The notes beneath the pieces were generated by a model. That model was not told the origin of the DNA. It was given only the letters and a program-made list of their open reading frames with translations, and made no database searches. The position numbers and the translations under genes are program-made. DNA of 64,000 bases from NCBI GenBank assembly GCA_920105625.2, contig OV050032.1, positions 71,343,879 to 71,407,878 of the forward strand, given 5' to 3'. The DNA is from Clusia tigrina (lineage: Eukaryota; Arthropoda; Insecta; Diptera; Clusiidae). This document shows positions 24,065 to 38,136 of this stretch, one piece after another (the stretch's first letter is position 1; each line of letters starts with the position of its first letter).

Positions 24065-27000
24065 CCAGTAAAAAGTTACAAGCAGTTGTATGTTGCAAAC
24101 TTTGATAGGTGTAGGACGTACCTTATAGAAGTTAGGGCCATTTTAAGTTTTATCAGTGTTTGATTTGGGACTCAAGGGTAGCATAGTTTTGAGCGGTAGC
24201 TTAAATTGACAAGAGGCTCGAGTACTTTATTGTTACAAAATTTCAAGGTTCTAAGACGCTCCAGTAAAAAGTTACAAGCATTTGTATATTGCAAACTTTG
24301 AAAGTTGTAGGACGTACCGTATAGAAGATAGGGCCATTTGAAGTTTTATCAGTGTTTGATTTGGAACTCAAGGGTAGCATAGCTTTGAGCGATGGCTTAA
24401 ATTGACAAGAGGCTCGAGTACTTGGTTGTTAAAAAATTTCAAGGCTTTATGACGCTCCAGTAAAAAGTTACAAGCATTTGTATGTTGCAAACTTTGATAG
24501 GTGTAGGACGTACCGTATAGAAGTTAGGGCCATTTGAAGTTTTATCAGTGTTTGATTTGGGACTCAAGAATAGCATAGCTTTGAGCGATAGCTTAAATTG
24601 ACAAGAGGCTCGAGTACTTGATTGTTAAAAAATTTCAAAGCTTTATGACGCTCCAGTAAAAAGTTACCAGCATTTGTATGTTGCAAACTTTGATAGGTGT
24701 AGGACGTACCGTATAGAAGTTAGGGCCATTTGAAGTTTTATCAGTGTTTGATTTGGAACTCAAGGGTAGCATAGCTTTGAGCGATGGCTTAAATTGACAA
24801 GAGGCTCGAGTACTTTATTGTTACAAAATTTCAAGGTTTTATGACGCTCCAGTAAAAAGTTACAAGCATTTGTATGTTGCAAATTTTGATAGGTGTAGGA
24901 CGTACCGTATAGAAGTTAGGGCCATTTGAAGTTTTATCAGTATTTGATTTGGGACACAAGGGTAGCGTAGCTTTGAGCGAAAGCTTAAATTGACAAGAGG
25001 CTCGAGTACTTTATTGTTACACACTTTCAAGGTTTTATGACGCTCCAGTAAAAAGTTACAAGCATTTGTATGTTGCAAACTTTGATAGGTGTAGGACGTA
25101 TCTTATAGAAGTTAGGGCCATTTTAAGTTTTATCAGTGTTTGATTTGGGACTCAAGGGTAGCATAGTTTTGAGCGGTAGCTTAAATTGACAAGAGGCTCG
25201 AGTACTTTATTGTTACAAAATTTCAAGGTTCTAAGACGCTCCAGTAAAAAGTTACAAGCATTTGTATATTGCAAACTTTGAAAGTTGTAGGACGTACCGT
25301 ATAGAAGTTAGGGCCATTTGAAGTTTTATCAGTGTTTGATTTGGGACTCAAGGGTAGCATAGCTTTGAGCGATAGCTTAAATTGACAAGAGGCTCGAGTA
25401 CTTTATTGTTACAAAATTTCAAGGTTTTATGATGCTCAAGTAAAAAGTTACAAGAATTTGTATGTTGCATACTTTGATAGGTGTAGGACGTACCGTATAG
25501 AAGTTAGGGCCATTTGAAGTTTTATCAGTATTTGATTTGGGACACAAGGGTAGCGTAGCTTTGAGCGATAGCTTAAATTGACAAGAGGCTCGAGTACTTT
25601 ATTGTTACACACTTTCAAGGTTTTATGACGCTCCAGTAAAAAGTTACAAGCATTTGTATGTTGCAAACTTTGATAGGTGTAGGACGTATCTTATAGAAGT
25701 TAGGGCCATTTTAAGTTTTATCAGTGTTTGATTTGGGACTCAAGGGTAGCATAGTTTTGAGCGGTAGCTTAAATTGACAAGAGGCTCGAGTACTTTATTG
25801 TTACAAAATTTCAAGGTTCTAAGACGCTCCAGTAAAAAGTTACAAGCATTTGTATATTGCAAACTTTGAAAGTTGTAGGACGTACCGTATAGAAGTTAGG
25901 GCCATTTGAAGTTTTATCAGTGTTTGATTTGGGACTCAAGGGTAGCATAGCTTTGAGCGATAGCTTAAATTGACAAGAGGCTCGAGTACTTTATTGTTAC
26001 AAAATTTCAAGGTTTTATGACGCTCCAGTAAAAAGTTACAAGCATTTGTATGTTGCAAACTTTGATAGGTGTAGGACGTACCGTATAGAAGTTAGGGCCA
26101 TTTGAAGTTTTTTCAGTGTTTGATTTGGGACTCAAGGGTAGCATAGCTTTGAGCGATAGCTTAAATTGCCAAGAGGCTCGAGTAATTTATTGTTGCAAAA
26201 TTTCAAGGTTTTATGACGCTCCAGTAAAAAGTTACAAGCATTTGTATGCTGGAAACTTTGATAGGTGTAGGATGTACCGAATAGAAGTTAGGGCAATTTG
26301 AAGCTTTATCAGTGTTTGATTTGGAACTCAAGGGTAGCATAGCTTTGAGCGGTAGCTTAAATTGACAAGAGGCTCGAGTACTTTATTGTTACAAAATTTC
26401 AAGGTTTTATGACGCTCCAGTAAAAAGTTACAAGCATTTGTTTGTTGCAAACTTTGATAGGTGTAGGACGTACTGTATAGAAGTTAGGGCCATTTGAAGT
26501 TTTATCAGTGTATGATTTGGGACTCAAGGGTAGCATAGCTTTGAGCGATAGCTTAAATTGACAAGAGGCTCGAGTACTTTATTGTTATAAAATCTCAAGG
26601 TTTTATGACGCTCCAGTAAAAAGTTACAAGCAGTTGTATGTTGCAAACTTTGATAGGTGTAGGACGTACCTTATAGAAGTTAGGGCCATTTTAAGTTTTA
26701 TCAGTGTTTGATTTGGGACTCAAGGGTAGCATAGCTTTGAGCGGTAGCTTAAATTGACAAGAGGCTCGAGTACTTTATTGTTAAAAAATTTCAAGGTTCT
26801 AAGACGCTCCAGTAAAAAGTTACAAGCATTTGTATATTGCAAACTTTGAAAGTTGTAGGACGTCCCGTATAGAAGTTAGGGCCATTTGAAGTTTTATCAG
26901 TGTTTGATTTGGGACTCAAGGGTAGCATAGCTTTGAGCGATGGCTTAAATTGACAAGAGGCTCGAGTACTTTATTGTTACAAAATTTCAAGGTTTTATGA

Positions 27001-30000
27001 CGCTCCAGTAAAAAGTTACAAGCATTTGTATATTGCAAACTTTGAAAGTTGTAGGACGTACCGTATAGAAGTTAGGGCCATTTGAAGTTTTATCAGTGTT
27101 TGATTTGGGACTCAAGGGTAGCATAGCTTTGAGCGATAGCTTAAATTGATAAGAGGCTCGAGTACTTTATTGTTACAAAATTTCAAGGTTTTATGATGCT
27201 CAAGTAAAAAGTTACAAGCATTTGTATGTTGCAAACTTTGATAGATGTAGGTTATCCGGTATAGAAGTTAATGCCATTTGAAGTTTTATCAGTGTTTGAT
27301 TTGGGACTCAGGGGTATCATAGCTTTGAGCGATAGCTTAAATTTACAAGAGGCTCGAGTACTTTATTGTTACAAAATTTCAAGGTTTTATGACGCTCCAG
27401 TAAAAGGTTACAAGCATTTGTATGTTGCAAACTTGGATAGGTGTAGGACGTACCGTATAGAAGTTAGGGCCAATTGAAGTTTTATCAGTGTTTGATTTGG
27501 AACTCAAGGGTAGCATAGCTTTGAGCGATGGCTTAAATTGACAAGATTCTCGAGTAGTTTATTGTTACAAAATTTCAAGGTTTTTTGACGCTCCAGTAAA
27601 AAGTTACAAGCATTTGTATATTGCATACTTTGATAGGTGTAGGACGTACCGTATAGAAGTTAGGGCCATTTGAAGTTTTATCAGTGTTTGATTTGGGACT
27701 CAAGAATAGCATAGCTTTGAGCGATAGCTTAAATTGACAAGAGGCTCGAGTACTTGATTGTTAAAAAATTTCAAGGCTTTATGACGCTCCAGTAAAAAGT
27801 TACCAGCATTTGTATGTTGCAAACTTTGATAGGTGTAGGACGTACCGTATAGAAGTTAGGGCCAATTGAAGTTTTATCAGTGTTTGATTTGGAACTCAAG
27901 GGTAGCATAGCTTTGAGCGATGGCTTAAATTGACAAGAGGCTCGAGTACTTTATTGTTACAAAATTTCAAGGTTTTATGACGCTCCAGTAAAAAGTTACA
28001 AGCATTTGTATATTGCAAACTTTGATAGTTGTAGGACGTACCGTATAGAAGTTAGGGCCATTTGAAGTTTTGTCAGTGTTTGATTTGGGACTCAAGGGTA
28101 GCATAGCTTTGAGCGATAGCTTAAATTGATAAGAAGCTCGAGTACTTTATTTTTACAAAATTTCAAGGTTTTATGATGCTCAAGTAAAAAGTTACAAGCA
28201 TTTGTATGTTGCAAACTTTGATAGATGTAGGTTATCCGGTATAGAAGTTAATGCCATTTGAAGTTTTATCAGTATTTGATTTGGGACTCAGGGGTATCAT
28301 AGCTTTGAGCGATAGCTTAAATTGACAAGAGGCTCGAGTACTTAATTGTTACAAAATTTCAAGGTTTTATGACGCTCCAGTTAAAAGTTACAAGCATTTG
28401 TATGTTGCAAACTTTGATAGGTGTAGGACGTATCTTATAGAAGTTAGGGCCATTTTAAGTTTTATCAGTGTTTGATTTGGGACTCAAGGGTAGCATAGTT
28501 TTGAGCGGTAGCTTAAATTGACAAGAGGCTCGAGTACTTTATTGTTACAAAATTTCAAGGTTCTAAGACGCTCCAGTAAAAAGTTACAAGCATTTGTATA
28601 TTGCAAACTTTGAAAGTTGTAGGACGTACCGTATAGAAGTTAGGGCCATTTGAAGTTTTATCAGTGTTTGATTTGGGACTCAAGGGTAGCATAGCTTTGA
28701 GCGATAGCTTAAATTGACAAGAGGCTCGAGTACTTTATTGTTACAAAATTTCAAGGTTTTATGATGCTCAAGTAAAAAGTTACAAGAATTTGTATGTTGC
28801 ATACTTTGATAGGTGTAGGACGTACCGTATAGAAGTTAGGGCCATTTGAAGTTTTATCAGTATTTAATTTGGGACACAAGGGTAGCGTAGCTTTGAGCGA
28901 TAGCTTAAATTGACAAGAGGCTCGAGTACTTTATTGTTACACACTTTCAAGGTTTTATGACGCTCCAGTAAAAAGTTACAAGCATTTGTATGTTGCAAAC
29001 TTTGATAGGTGTAGGACGTATCTTATAGAAGTTAGGGCCATTTTAAGTTTTATCAGTGTTTGATTTGGGACTCAAGGGTAGCATAGTTTTGAGCGGTAGC
29101 TTAAATTGACAAGAGGCTCGAGTACTTTATTGTTACAAAATTTCAAGGTTCTAAGACGCTCCAGTAAAAAGTTACAAGCATTTGTATATTGCAAACTTTG
29201 AAAGTTGTAGGACGTACCGTATAGAAGTTAGGGCCATTTGAAGTTTTATCAGTGTTTGATTTGGGACTCAAGGGTAGCATAGCTTTGAGCGATAGCTTAA
29301 ATTGACAAGAGGCTCGAGTACTTTATTGTTACAAAATTTCAAGGTTTTATGACGCTCCAGTAAAAAGTTACAAGCATTTGTATGTTGCAAACTTTGATAG
29401 GTGTAGGACGTACCGTATAGAAGTTAGGGCCATTTGAAGTTTTTTCAGTGTTTGATTTGGGACTCAAGGGTAGCATAGCTTTGAGCGATAGCTTAAATTG
29501 CCAAGAGGCTCGAGTAATTTATTGTTGCAAAATTTCAAGGTTTTATGACGCTCCAGTAAAAAGTTACAAGCATTTGTATGCTGGAAACTTTGATAGGTGT
29601 AGGATGTACCGAATAGAAGTTAGGGCAATTTGAAGCTTTATCAGTGTTTGATTTGGAACTCAAGGGTAGCATAGCTTTGAGCGGTAGCTTAAACTGACAA
29701 GAGGCTCGAGTACTTTATTGTTACAAAATTTCAAGGTTTTATGACGCTCCAGTAAAAAGTTACAAGCATTTGTTTGTTGCAAACTTTGATAGGTGTAGGA
29801 CGTACTGTATAGAAGTTAGGGCCATTTGAAGTTTTATCAGTGTATGATTTGGGACTCAAGGGTAGCATAGCTTTGAGCGATAGCTTAAATTGACAAGAGG
29901 CTCGAGTACTTTATTGTTATAAAATCTCAAGGTTTTATGACGCTCCAGTAAAAAGTTACAAGCAGTTGTATGTTGCAAACTTTGATAGGTGTAGGACGTA

Positions 30001-31586
30001 CCTTATAGAAGTTAGGGCCATTTTAAGTTTTATCAGTGTTTGATTTGGGACTCAAGGGTAGCATAGCTTTGAGCGGTAGCTTAAATTGACAAGAGGCTCG
30101 AGTACTTAATTGTTAAAAAATTTCAAGGTTCTAAGACGCTCCAGTAAAAAGTTACAAGCATTTGTATATTGCAAACTTTGAAAGTTGTAGGACGTCCCGT
30201 ATAGAAGTTAGGGCCATTTGAAGTTTTATCAGTGTTTGATTTGGGACTCAAGGGTAGCATAGCTTTGAGCGATGGCTTAAATTGACAAGAGGCTCGAGTA
30301 CTTTATTGTTACAAAATTTCAAGGTTTTATGACGCTCCAGTAAAAAGTTACAAGCATTTGTATATTGCAAACTTTGAAAGTTGTAGGACGTACCGTATAG
30401 AAGTTAGGGCCATTTGAAGTTTTATCAGTGTTTGATTTGGGACTCAAGGGTAGCATAGCTTTGAGCGATAGCTTAAATTGATAAGAGGCTCGAGTACTTT
30501 ATTGTTACAAAATTTCAAGGTTTTATGATGCTCAAGTAAAAAGTTACAAGCATTTGTATGTTGCAAACTTTGATAGATGTAGGTTATCCGGTATAGAAGT
30601 TAATGCCATTTGAAGTTTTATCAGTGTTTGATTTGGGACTCAGGGGTATCATAGCTTTGAGCGATAGCTTAAATTTACAAGAGGCTCGAGTACTTTATTG
30701 TTACAAAATTTCAAGGTTTTATGACGCTCCAGTAAAAGGTTACAAGCATTTGTATGTTGCAAACTTGGATAGGTGTAGGACGTACCGTAGAGAAGTTAGG
30801 GCCATTTGAAGTTTTATCACTGTTTGATTTGGGACTCAAGGGTAGCTTAGCTTCGAGCGATAGCTTAAATTGACAAGAGGCTCGAGTTCTTTATTGTTAC
30901 AAAATTTCAAGGTTCTATGACGCTCCAGTAAAAAGTTGCAAGCATTTGTATGTTGCAAACTTTGATAGATGTAGGTTATACCGTATAGAAGTTAGGACCA
31001 TTTGAAGTTTTATCAGTGTTTGATTTGGGACTCAAGGGTAGGATAGCTTTTAGCGATAGCTGAAATTGACAAGATTCTCGAGTAGTTTATTGTTACAAAA
31101 TTTCAAGGTTTTTTGACGCTCCAGTAAAAAGTTACAAGCATTTGTATGTTGCTTACTTTGATAGGTGTAGGACGTACCGTATAGAAGTTAGGGCCATTTG
31201 AAGTTTTATCAGTGTTTGATTTGGGACTCAAGAATAGCATAGCTTTGAGCGATAGCTTAAATTGACAAGAGGCTCGAGTACTTGATTGTTAAAAAATTTC
31301 AAGGCTTTATGACGCTCCAGTAAAAAGTTACCAGCATTTGTATGTTGCAAACTTTGATAGTTGTAGGACGTACCGTATAGAAGTTAGGGCCAATTGAAGT
31401 TTTATCAGTGTTTGATTTGGAACTCAAGGGTAGCATAGCTTTGAGCGATGGCTTAAATTGACAAGAGGCTCGAGTACTTTATTGTTACAAAATTTCAAGG
31501 TTTTATGACGCTCCAGTAAAAAGTTACAAGCATTTGTATATTGCAAACTTTGATAGTTGTAGGACGTACCGTATAGAAGTTAGGGC

Positions 31587-34500
31587 CATTTGAAGTTTTG
31601 TCAGTGTTTGATTTGGGACTCAAGGGTAGCATAGCTTTGAGCGATAGCTTAAATTGATAAGAAGCTCGAGTACTTAATTGTTACAAAATTTCAAGGTTTT
31701 ATGACGCTCCAGTAAAAAGTTACAAGCATTTGTATATTGCAAACTTTGATAGTTGTAGGACGTACCGTATAGAAGTTAATGCCATTTGAAGTTTTATCAG
31801 TATTTGATTTGGGACTCAGGGGTATCATAGCTTTGAGCGATAGCTTAAATTGACAAGAGGCTCGAGTACTTAATTGTTACAAAATTTCAAGGTTTTATGA
31901 CGCTCCAGTTAAAAGTTACAAGCATTTGTATGTTGCAAACTTTGATAGTTGTAGGACGTACCGTATAGAAGTTAGGTCCATTTGAAGTTTTATCAGTGTT
32001 TGATTTGGGACTCAAGGGTAGCATAGCTTTGAGCGATAGCTTAAATTGACAAGAGGCTCGAGTTCTTTATTGTTACAAAATTTCCAGGTTCTAAGACGCT
32101 CCAGTAAAAAGTTACAAGCAGTTGTATGTTGCAAACTTTGATAGGTGTAGGACGTACCTTATAGAAGTTAGGGCCATTTTAAGTTTTATCAGTGTTTGAT
32201 TTGGGACTCAAGGGTATCATAGCTTTGAGCGGTAGCTTAAATTGACAAGAGGCTCGAGTACTTTATTGTTACAAAATTTCAAGGTTCTAAGACGCTCCAG
32301 TAAAAAGTTACAAGCATTTGTATATTGCAAACTTTGAAAGTTGTAGGACGTACCGTATAGAAGTTAGGGCCATTTGAAGTTTTTTCAGTGTTTGATTTGG
32401 GACTCAAGGGTAGCATAGCTTTGAGCGATGGCTTAAATTGTCAAGAGTCTCGAGTACTTTATTGTTACAAAATTTCAAGGTTTTATGACGCTCCAGTAAA
32501 AAGTTATAAGCATTTGTATGTAGCAAACTTTGATAGGTGTAGGACGTACCGTATAGAAGTTAGGGCCATTTGAAGTTTTATCAGTGTTTGATTTGGGACT
32601 CAAGGGTAGCATAGCTTTGAGCGATAGCTTAAATTGCCAAGAGGCTCGAGTAATTTATTGTAACAAAATTTCAAGGTTTTATGACGCTACAGTAAAAAGT
32701 TACAAGCATTTGTATGTTGGAAACTTTGATAGGTGTAGGACGTACCGTATAGAAGTTAGGGCAATTTGAAGCTTTATCAGTGTTTGATTTGGAACTCAAG
32801 GGTAGCATAGCTTTGAGCGGTAGTTTAAATTGACAAGAGGCTCGAGTACTTTATTGTTACAAAATTTCAAGGTTTTATGACGCTCCAGTAAAAAGTTACA
32901 AGCATTTGTTTGTTGCAAACTTTGATAGTTGTAGGACGTACTGTATAGAAGTTAGGGCAATTTGTAGTTTTATCAGTGTATGATTTGGGACTCAAGGGCA
33001 GCATAGCTTTGAGCGATAGCTTAAATTGACAAGAGGCTCGAGTACTTTATTGTTACAAAATCTCAAGGTTTTATGACGCTCCAGTAAAAAGTTGCAAGCA
33101 GTTGTATGTTGCAAACTTTGATAGGTGTAGGACGTACCTTATAGAAGTTAGGGCCATTTTAAGTTTTATCAGTGTTTGATTTGGGACTCAAGGGTAGCAT
33201 AGCTTTGAGAGGTAGCTTAAATTGACAAGAGGCTCGAGTACTTTATTGTTACAAAATTTCAAGGTTCTAAGACGCTCCAGTAAAAAGTTACAAGCATTTG
33301 TATATTGCAAACTTTGAAAGTTGTAGGACGTACCGTATAGAAGTTAGGGCCATTTGAAGTTTTATCAGTGTTTGATTTGGGACTCAAGGGTAGCATAGCT
33401 TTGAGCGATGGCTTAAATTGACAAGAGGCTCGAGTACTTTATTGTTACAAAATTTCAAGGTTTTATGACGCTCCAGTAAAAAGTCACAAGCATTTGTATA
33501 TTGCAAACTTTGAAAGTTGTAGGACGTACCGTATAGAAGTTAGGGCCATTTGAAGTTTTATCAGTGTTTGATTTGGGACTCAAGGGTAGCATAGCTTTGA
33601 GCGATAGCTTAAATTGATAAGAGGCTCGAGTACTTTATTGTTACAAAATTTCAAGGTTTTATGATGCTCAAGTAAAAAGTTACAAGCATTTGTATGTTGC
33701 AAACTTTGATAGATGTAGGTTATCCGGTATAGATGTTAATGCCATTTGAAGTTTTATCAGTGTTTGATTTGGGACTCAGGGGTATCATAGCTTTGATCGA
33801 TAGCTTAAATTGACAAGAGGCTCGAGTACTTTATTGTTACAAAATTTCAAGGTTTTATGACGCTCCAGTTAAAAGTTACAAGCATTTGTATGTTGCAAAC
33901 TTTGATAGTTGTAGGACGTACCGTATAGAAGTTAGGTCCATTTGAAGTTTTATCAGTGTTTGATTTGGGACTCAAGGGTAGCATAGCTTTGAGCGATAGC
34001 TTAAATGGACAAGAGGCTCGATTTCTTTATTGTTACAAAATTTCAAGGTTCTATGACGCTCCAGTAAAAAGTTGCAAGCATTTGTATGTTGCAAACTTTG
34101 ATAGATGTAGGTTATACCGTATAGAAGTTAGGTCCATTTGAAGTTTTATCAGTGTTTGATTTGGGACTCAAGGGTAGGATAGCTTTTAGCGATAGCTGAA
34201 ATTGACAAGAGGCTCGAGTAGTTTATTGTTACAAAATTTCAAGGTTTTTTGACGCTCCAGTAAAAAGTTACAAGCATTTGTATGTTGCAAACTTTGAAAG
34301 TTGTAGGACGTACCGTATAGAAGTTAGGGCCATTTGAAGTTTTATCAGTGTTTGATTTGGGACTCAAGGGTAGCATAGCTTTGAGCGATGGCTTAAATTG
34401 ACAAGAGGCTCGAGTACTTTATTGTTACAAAATTTCAAGGTTTTATGACGCTCCAGTAAAAAGTTATAAGCATTTGTATGTAGCAAACTTTGATAGGTGT

Positions 34501-34849
34501 AGGACGTACCGTATAGAAGTTAGGGCCATTTGAAGTTTTATCAGTGTTTGATTTGGGACTCAAGGGTAGCATAGCTTTGAGCGATAGCTTAAATTGCCAA
34601 GAGGCTCGAGTAATTTATTGTTGCAAAATTTCAAGGTTTTATGACGCTACAGTAAAAAGTTACAAGCATTTGTATGCTGGAAACTTTGATAGGTGTAGGA
34701 CGTACCGAATAGAAGTTAGGGCAATTTGAAGCTTTATCAGTGTTTGATTTGGAACTCAAGGGTAGCATAGCTTTGTGCGGTAGCTTAAATTGACAAGAGG
34801 CTCGAGTACTTTATTGTTACAAAATTTCAAGGTTTTATGACGCTCCAGT
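31587..34849. repeat. P-type module, copy 3 of 3
   Basis: It is nearly identical to 17,083-20,345. Differences seen by eye include TTGTCAAGAG near 32,440, GGGCAATTTGTAG near 32,959 and AAATGGACAAG near 34,006. It continues into a normal K-L-M run beyond 34,850. Confidence 0.75.
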
Positions 34850-36399
34850 AAAAAGTTACAAGCATTTGTTTGTTGCAAACTTTGGTAGGTGTAGGACGTA
34901 CTGTATAGAAGTTAGGGCCATTTGAAGTTTTATCAGTGTATGATTTGGGACTCAAGGGTAGCATAGCTTTGAGCGATAGCTTAAATTGACAAGAGGCTCG
35001 AGTACTTTATTGTTATAAAATCTCAAGGTTTTATGACGCTCCAGTAAAAAGTTACAAGCAGTTGTATGTTGCAAACTTTGATAGGTGTAGGACGTACCTT
35101 AAAGAAGTTAGGGCCATTTTAAGTTTTATCAGTGTTTGATTTGGGACTCAAGGGTAGCATAGCTTTGAGCGATGGCTTAAATTGACAAGAGGCTCGAGTA
35201 CTTTATTGTTACAAAATTTCAAGGTTCTAAGACGCTCCAGTAAAAAGTTACAAGCATTTGTATATTGCAAACTTTGAAAGTTGTAGGACGTACCGTATAG
35301 AAGTTAGGGCCATTTGAAGTTTTATCAGTGTTTGATTTGGGACTCAAGGGTAGCATAGCTTTGAGCGATAGCTTAAATTGACAAGAGGCTCGAGTACTTT
35401 ATTGTTACAAAATTTCAAGGTTTTATGATGCTCAAGTAAAAAGTTACAAGAATTTGTATGTTGCATACTTTGATAGATGTAGGTTATACCGTATAGAAGT
35501 TAATGCCATTTGAAGTTTTATCAGTGTTTGATTTGGGACTCAAGGGTATCATAGCTTTGAGCGATAGCTTAAATTGACAAGAGGCTCGAGTACTTTATTG
35601 TTACAAAATTTCAAGGTTCTATGACGCTCCAGTAAAAAGTTGCAAGCATTTGTATGTTGCAAAATTTGATAGATGTAGGTTATACCGTATAGAAGTTAGG
35701 GCAATTTGAAGTTTTATCAGTGTTTGATTTGGGACTCAAGGGTAGGATAGCTTTTAGCGATAGCTTAAATTGATAAGAGGCTCGAGTAGTTTATTGTTAC
35801 AAAATTTCAAGGTTTTTTGACGCTCCAGTAAAAAGTTACAAGCATTTGTGTGTTGCAAACTTTGATAGGTGTAGGACGTACCATATAGAAGTTAGGGCCA
35901 TTTGAAGTTTTATCAGTGTTTGATTTGTGACTCAAGGATAGCATAGCTTTGAGCGATAGCTTAAATTGACAAGAGGCTCGAGTACTTGATTGTTAAAAAA
36001 TTTCAAGGTTTTATGACGCTCCAGTAAAAAGTTACCAGCATTTGTATGCTGCAAACTTTGATAGGTGTAGGACATACCGTATAGAAGTTAGGGCCATTTG
36101 AAGTTTTATCAGTGTTTGATTTGGGACTCAAGGGTAGCATAGCTTTGAGCGATGGCTTAAATTGACAAGAGGCTCGAGTACTTTATTGTTACAAAATTTC
36201 AAGGTTTTATGACGCTCCAGTAAAAAGTTACAAGCATTTGTATGTTGCAAACTTTGATAGGTGTAGGACGTACCATATAGAAGTTAGGGCCATATGAAGT
36301 TTTATCAGTGTTTGATTTGGGACTCAAGGGTAGCATAGCTTTGAGCGATAGCTTAAATTGACAAGAGGCTCGAGTACTTTATTGTTACACACTTTCAAG

Positions 36400-36730
36400 G
36401 TTTTATGACGCTCCAGTAAAAAGTTGCAAGCATTTGTATGTTGCAAACTTTGATAGATGTAGGTTATACCGTATAGAAGGTAAGGCCATTTGAAGTTTTA
36501 TCAGTGGTGGATTTGGGACTCAAGGGTCGCATAGCTTTGAGCGATAGCTTAAACTGACAAGAGGCTCGAGTACTTTATCGTTACAAAATTTCAAGGTTTT
36601 ATGACGCTCCAGGAAAAAAGTTACAAGCATTTGTATGTTGCATACTTTGATAGGTGTAGGACGTACCGTATAGAAGTTAGGGCCATTTGAAGTTTTATCA
36701 GTGTTTGATTTGGGACTCAAGGATAGCATA
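36400..36730. repeat. GTGGTGG-marked monomers, copy 1
   Basis: The private string GAAGGTAAGGCC, then CAGTGGTGGATTTGGG, GGGTCGCATAGC, AAACTGACAAG and TTTATCG, occurs here and again near 38,190-38,515. The spacing is 1,790 bp, that is nine monomers plus 26 bases. The extra 26 are the two single-base insertions and the 24-bp junction lying between them. Confidence 0.75.
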
Positions 36731-38136
36731 GCTTTGAGCGATAGCTTAAATTGACAAGAAGCTCGAGTACTTTATTGTTACACACTTTCAAGGTTTTATG
36801 ACGCTCCAGTAAAAAGTTGCAAGCATTTGTATGTTGCAAACTTTGATAGATGTAGGTTATACCGTATAGAAGTTAGGGCCATTTGAAGTTTTATCAGTGT
36901 TTGATTTGGGACTAAAGGGTAGCATAGCTTTGAGCGATGGCTTAAATTGACAAGAGGCTCGAGTACTTTATTGTTACAAAATTTCAAGGTTTTATGACGC
37001 TCCAGTAAAAAGTTACAAGCATTTGTTTGTTGCGAACTTTGATAGGTGTAGGACGTACCGTATAGAAGTTAGGGCCATTTGAAGTTTTATCAGTGTTTGA
37101 TTTGGGACTCAAGGGTAGCATAGCTTTGAGCGATAGCTTAAATTGACAAGAGGCTCGAGTACTTTATTGTTACAAAATCTCAAGGTTTTATGACGCTCCA
37201 GTAAAAAGTTACAAGCAGTTGTATGTTGCAAACTTTGATAGGTGTAGGACGTACCTTATAGAAGTTAGGGCCATTTTAAGTTTTATCAGTGTTAGATTTT
37301 TGACTCAAGGGTAGCATAGCTTTGAGCGGTAGCTTAAATTGACAAGAGGCTCGAGTACTTTATTGTTACAAAATTTCAAGGTTCTAAGACGCTCCAGTAA
37401 AAAGTTACAAGCATTTGTATATTGCAAACTTTGAAAGTTGTAGGACGTACCGTATAGAAGTTAGGGCCATTTGAAGTTTTATCAGTGTTTGATTTGGGAC
37501 TCAAGGGTTAGCATAGCTTTGAGCGATAGCTTAAATTGATAAGAGGCTCGAGTACTTTATTGTTACAAAATTTCAAGGTTTTATGATGCTCAAGTAAAAA
37601 GTTACAAGCATTTGTATGTTGCAAACTTTGATAGATGTAGGTTATACCGTATAGAAGTTAATGCCATTTGAAGTTTTATCAGTGTTTGATTTGGGACTCA
37701 AGGGTATCATAGCTTTGAGCGATAGCTTAAATTGACAAGAGGCTCGAGTACTTTATTGTTACAAAATTTCAAGGTTTTATGACGCTCCAGTTAAAAGTTA
37801 CAAGCATTTGTATGTTGCAAACTTTGACAGGTGTAGGACGTACCGTATAGAAGTTAGGGCCATTTGAAGTTTTATCAGTGTTTGATTTGGGACTCAAAGG
37901 TAGCATAGCTTTGAGCGATAGCTTAAATTGACAAGAGGCTCGAGTACTTTATTGTTACACACTTTCAAGGTTTTATGACGCTCCAGTAAAAATTTGCAAG
38001 CATTTGTATGTTGCAAACTTTGATAGATGTAGGTTATACCGTATAGAAGTTAGGGCCAATTGAAGGTTTATCAGTGTTTGATTTGGGACTCAAGGGTAGG
38101 ATAGCTTTTAGCGATAGCTTAAATTGACAAGAGGCT

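Larger units (their letters stand above)
20346..34849. repeat. Giant tandem duplication, copy 2 (74 monomers, 14,504 bp)
   Basis: This is the partner of 7,802-20,345. It begins in mid-monomer at CCAGTTAAAAG, the B-type sequence also found at 7,802, directly after K-type sequence that ends copy 1. At 34,850 the same K monomer continues normally (CCAGTAAAAAG, TTTGTTTGTTGC). The breakpoint thus lies in a stretch shared by both types and keeps the 196-bp phase. The extra length over copy 1 is the 1,764-bp internal duplication plus one J monomer. Confidence 0.8.
1..36611. repeat. In-register domain: 187 monomers with no net indel
   Basis: The CATTTGAAG box (or its variants) falls exactly at 31+196k for k=0 through k=186 (31 to 36,487). 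I found no insertion or deletion in the whole stretch, only substitutions. The first break in register is an extra base near 36,612 (AGGAAAAAAG in place of AGTAAAAAG). Monomers here belong to about 15 recurring variant types that follow a 14-monomer order or shortened forms of it. The domain holds the large 64/74-monomer duplication and several smaller ones. Confidence 0.92.
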
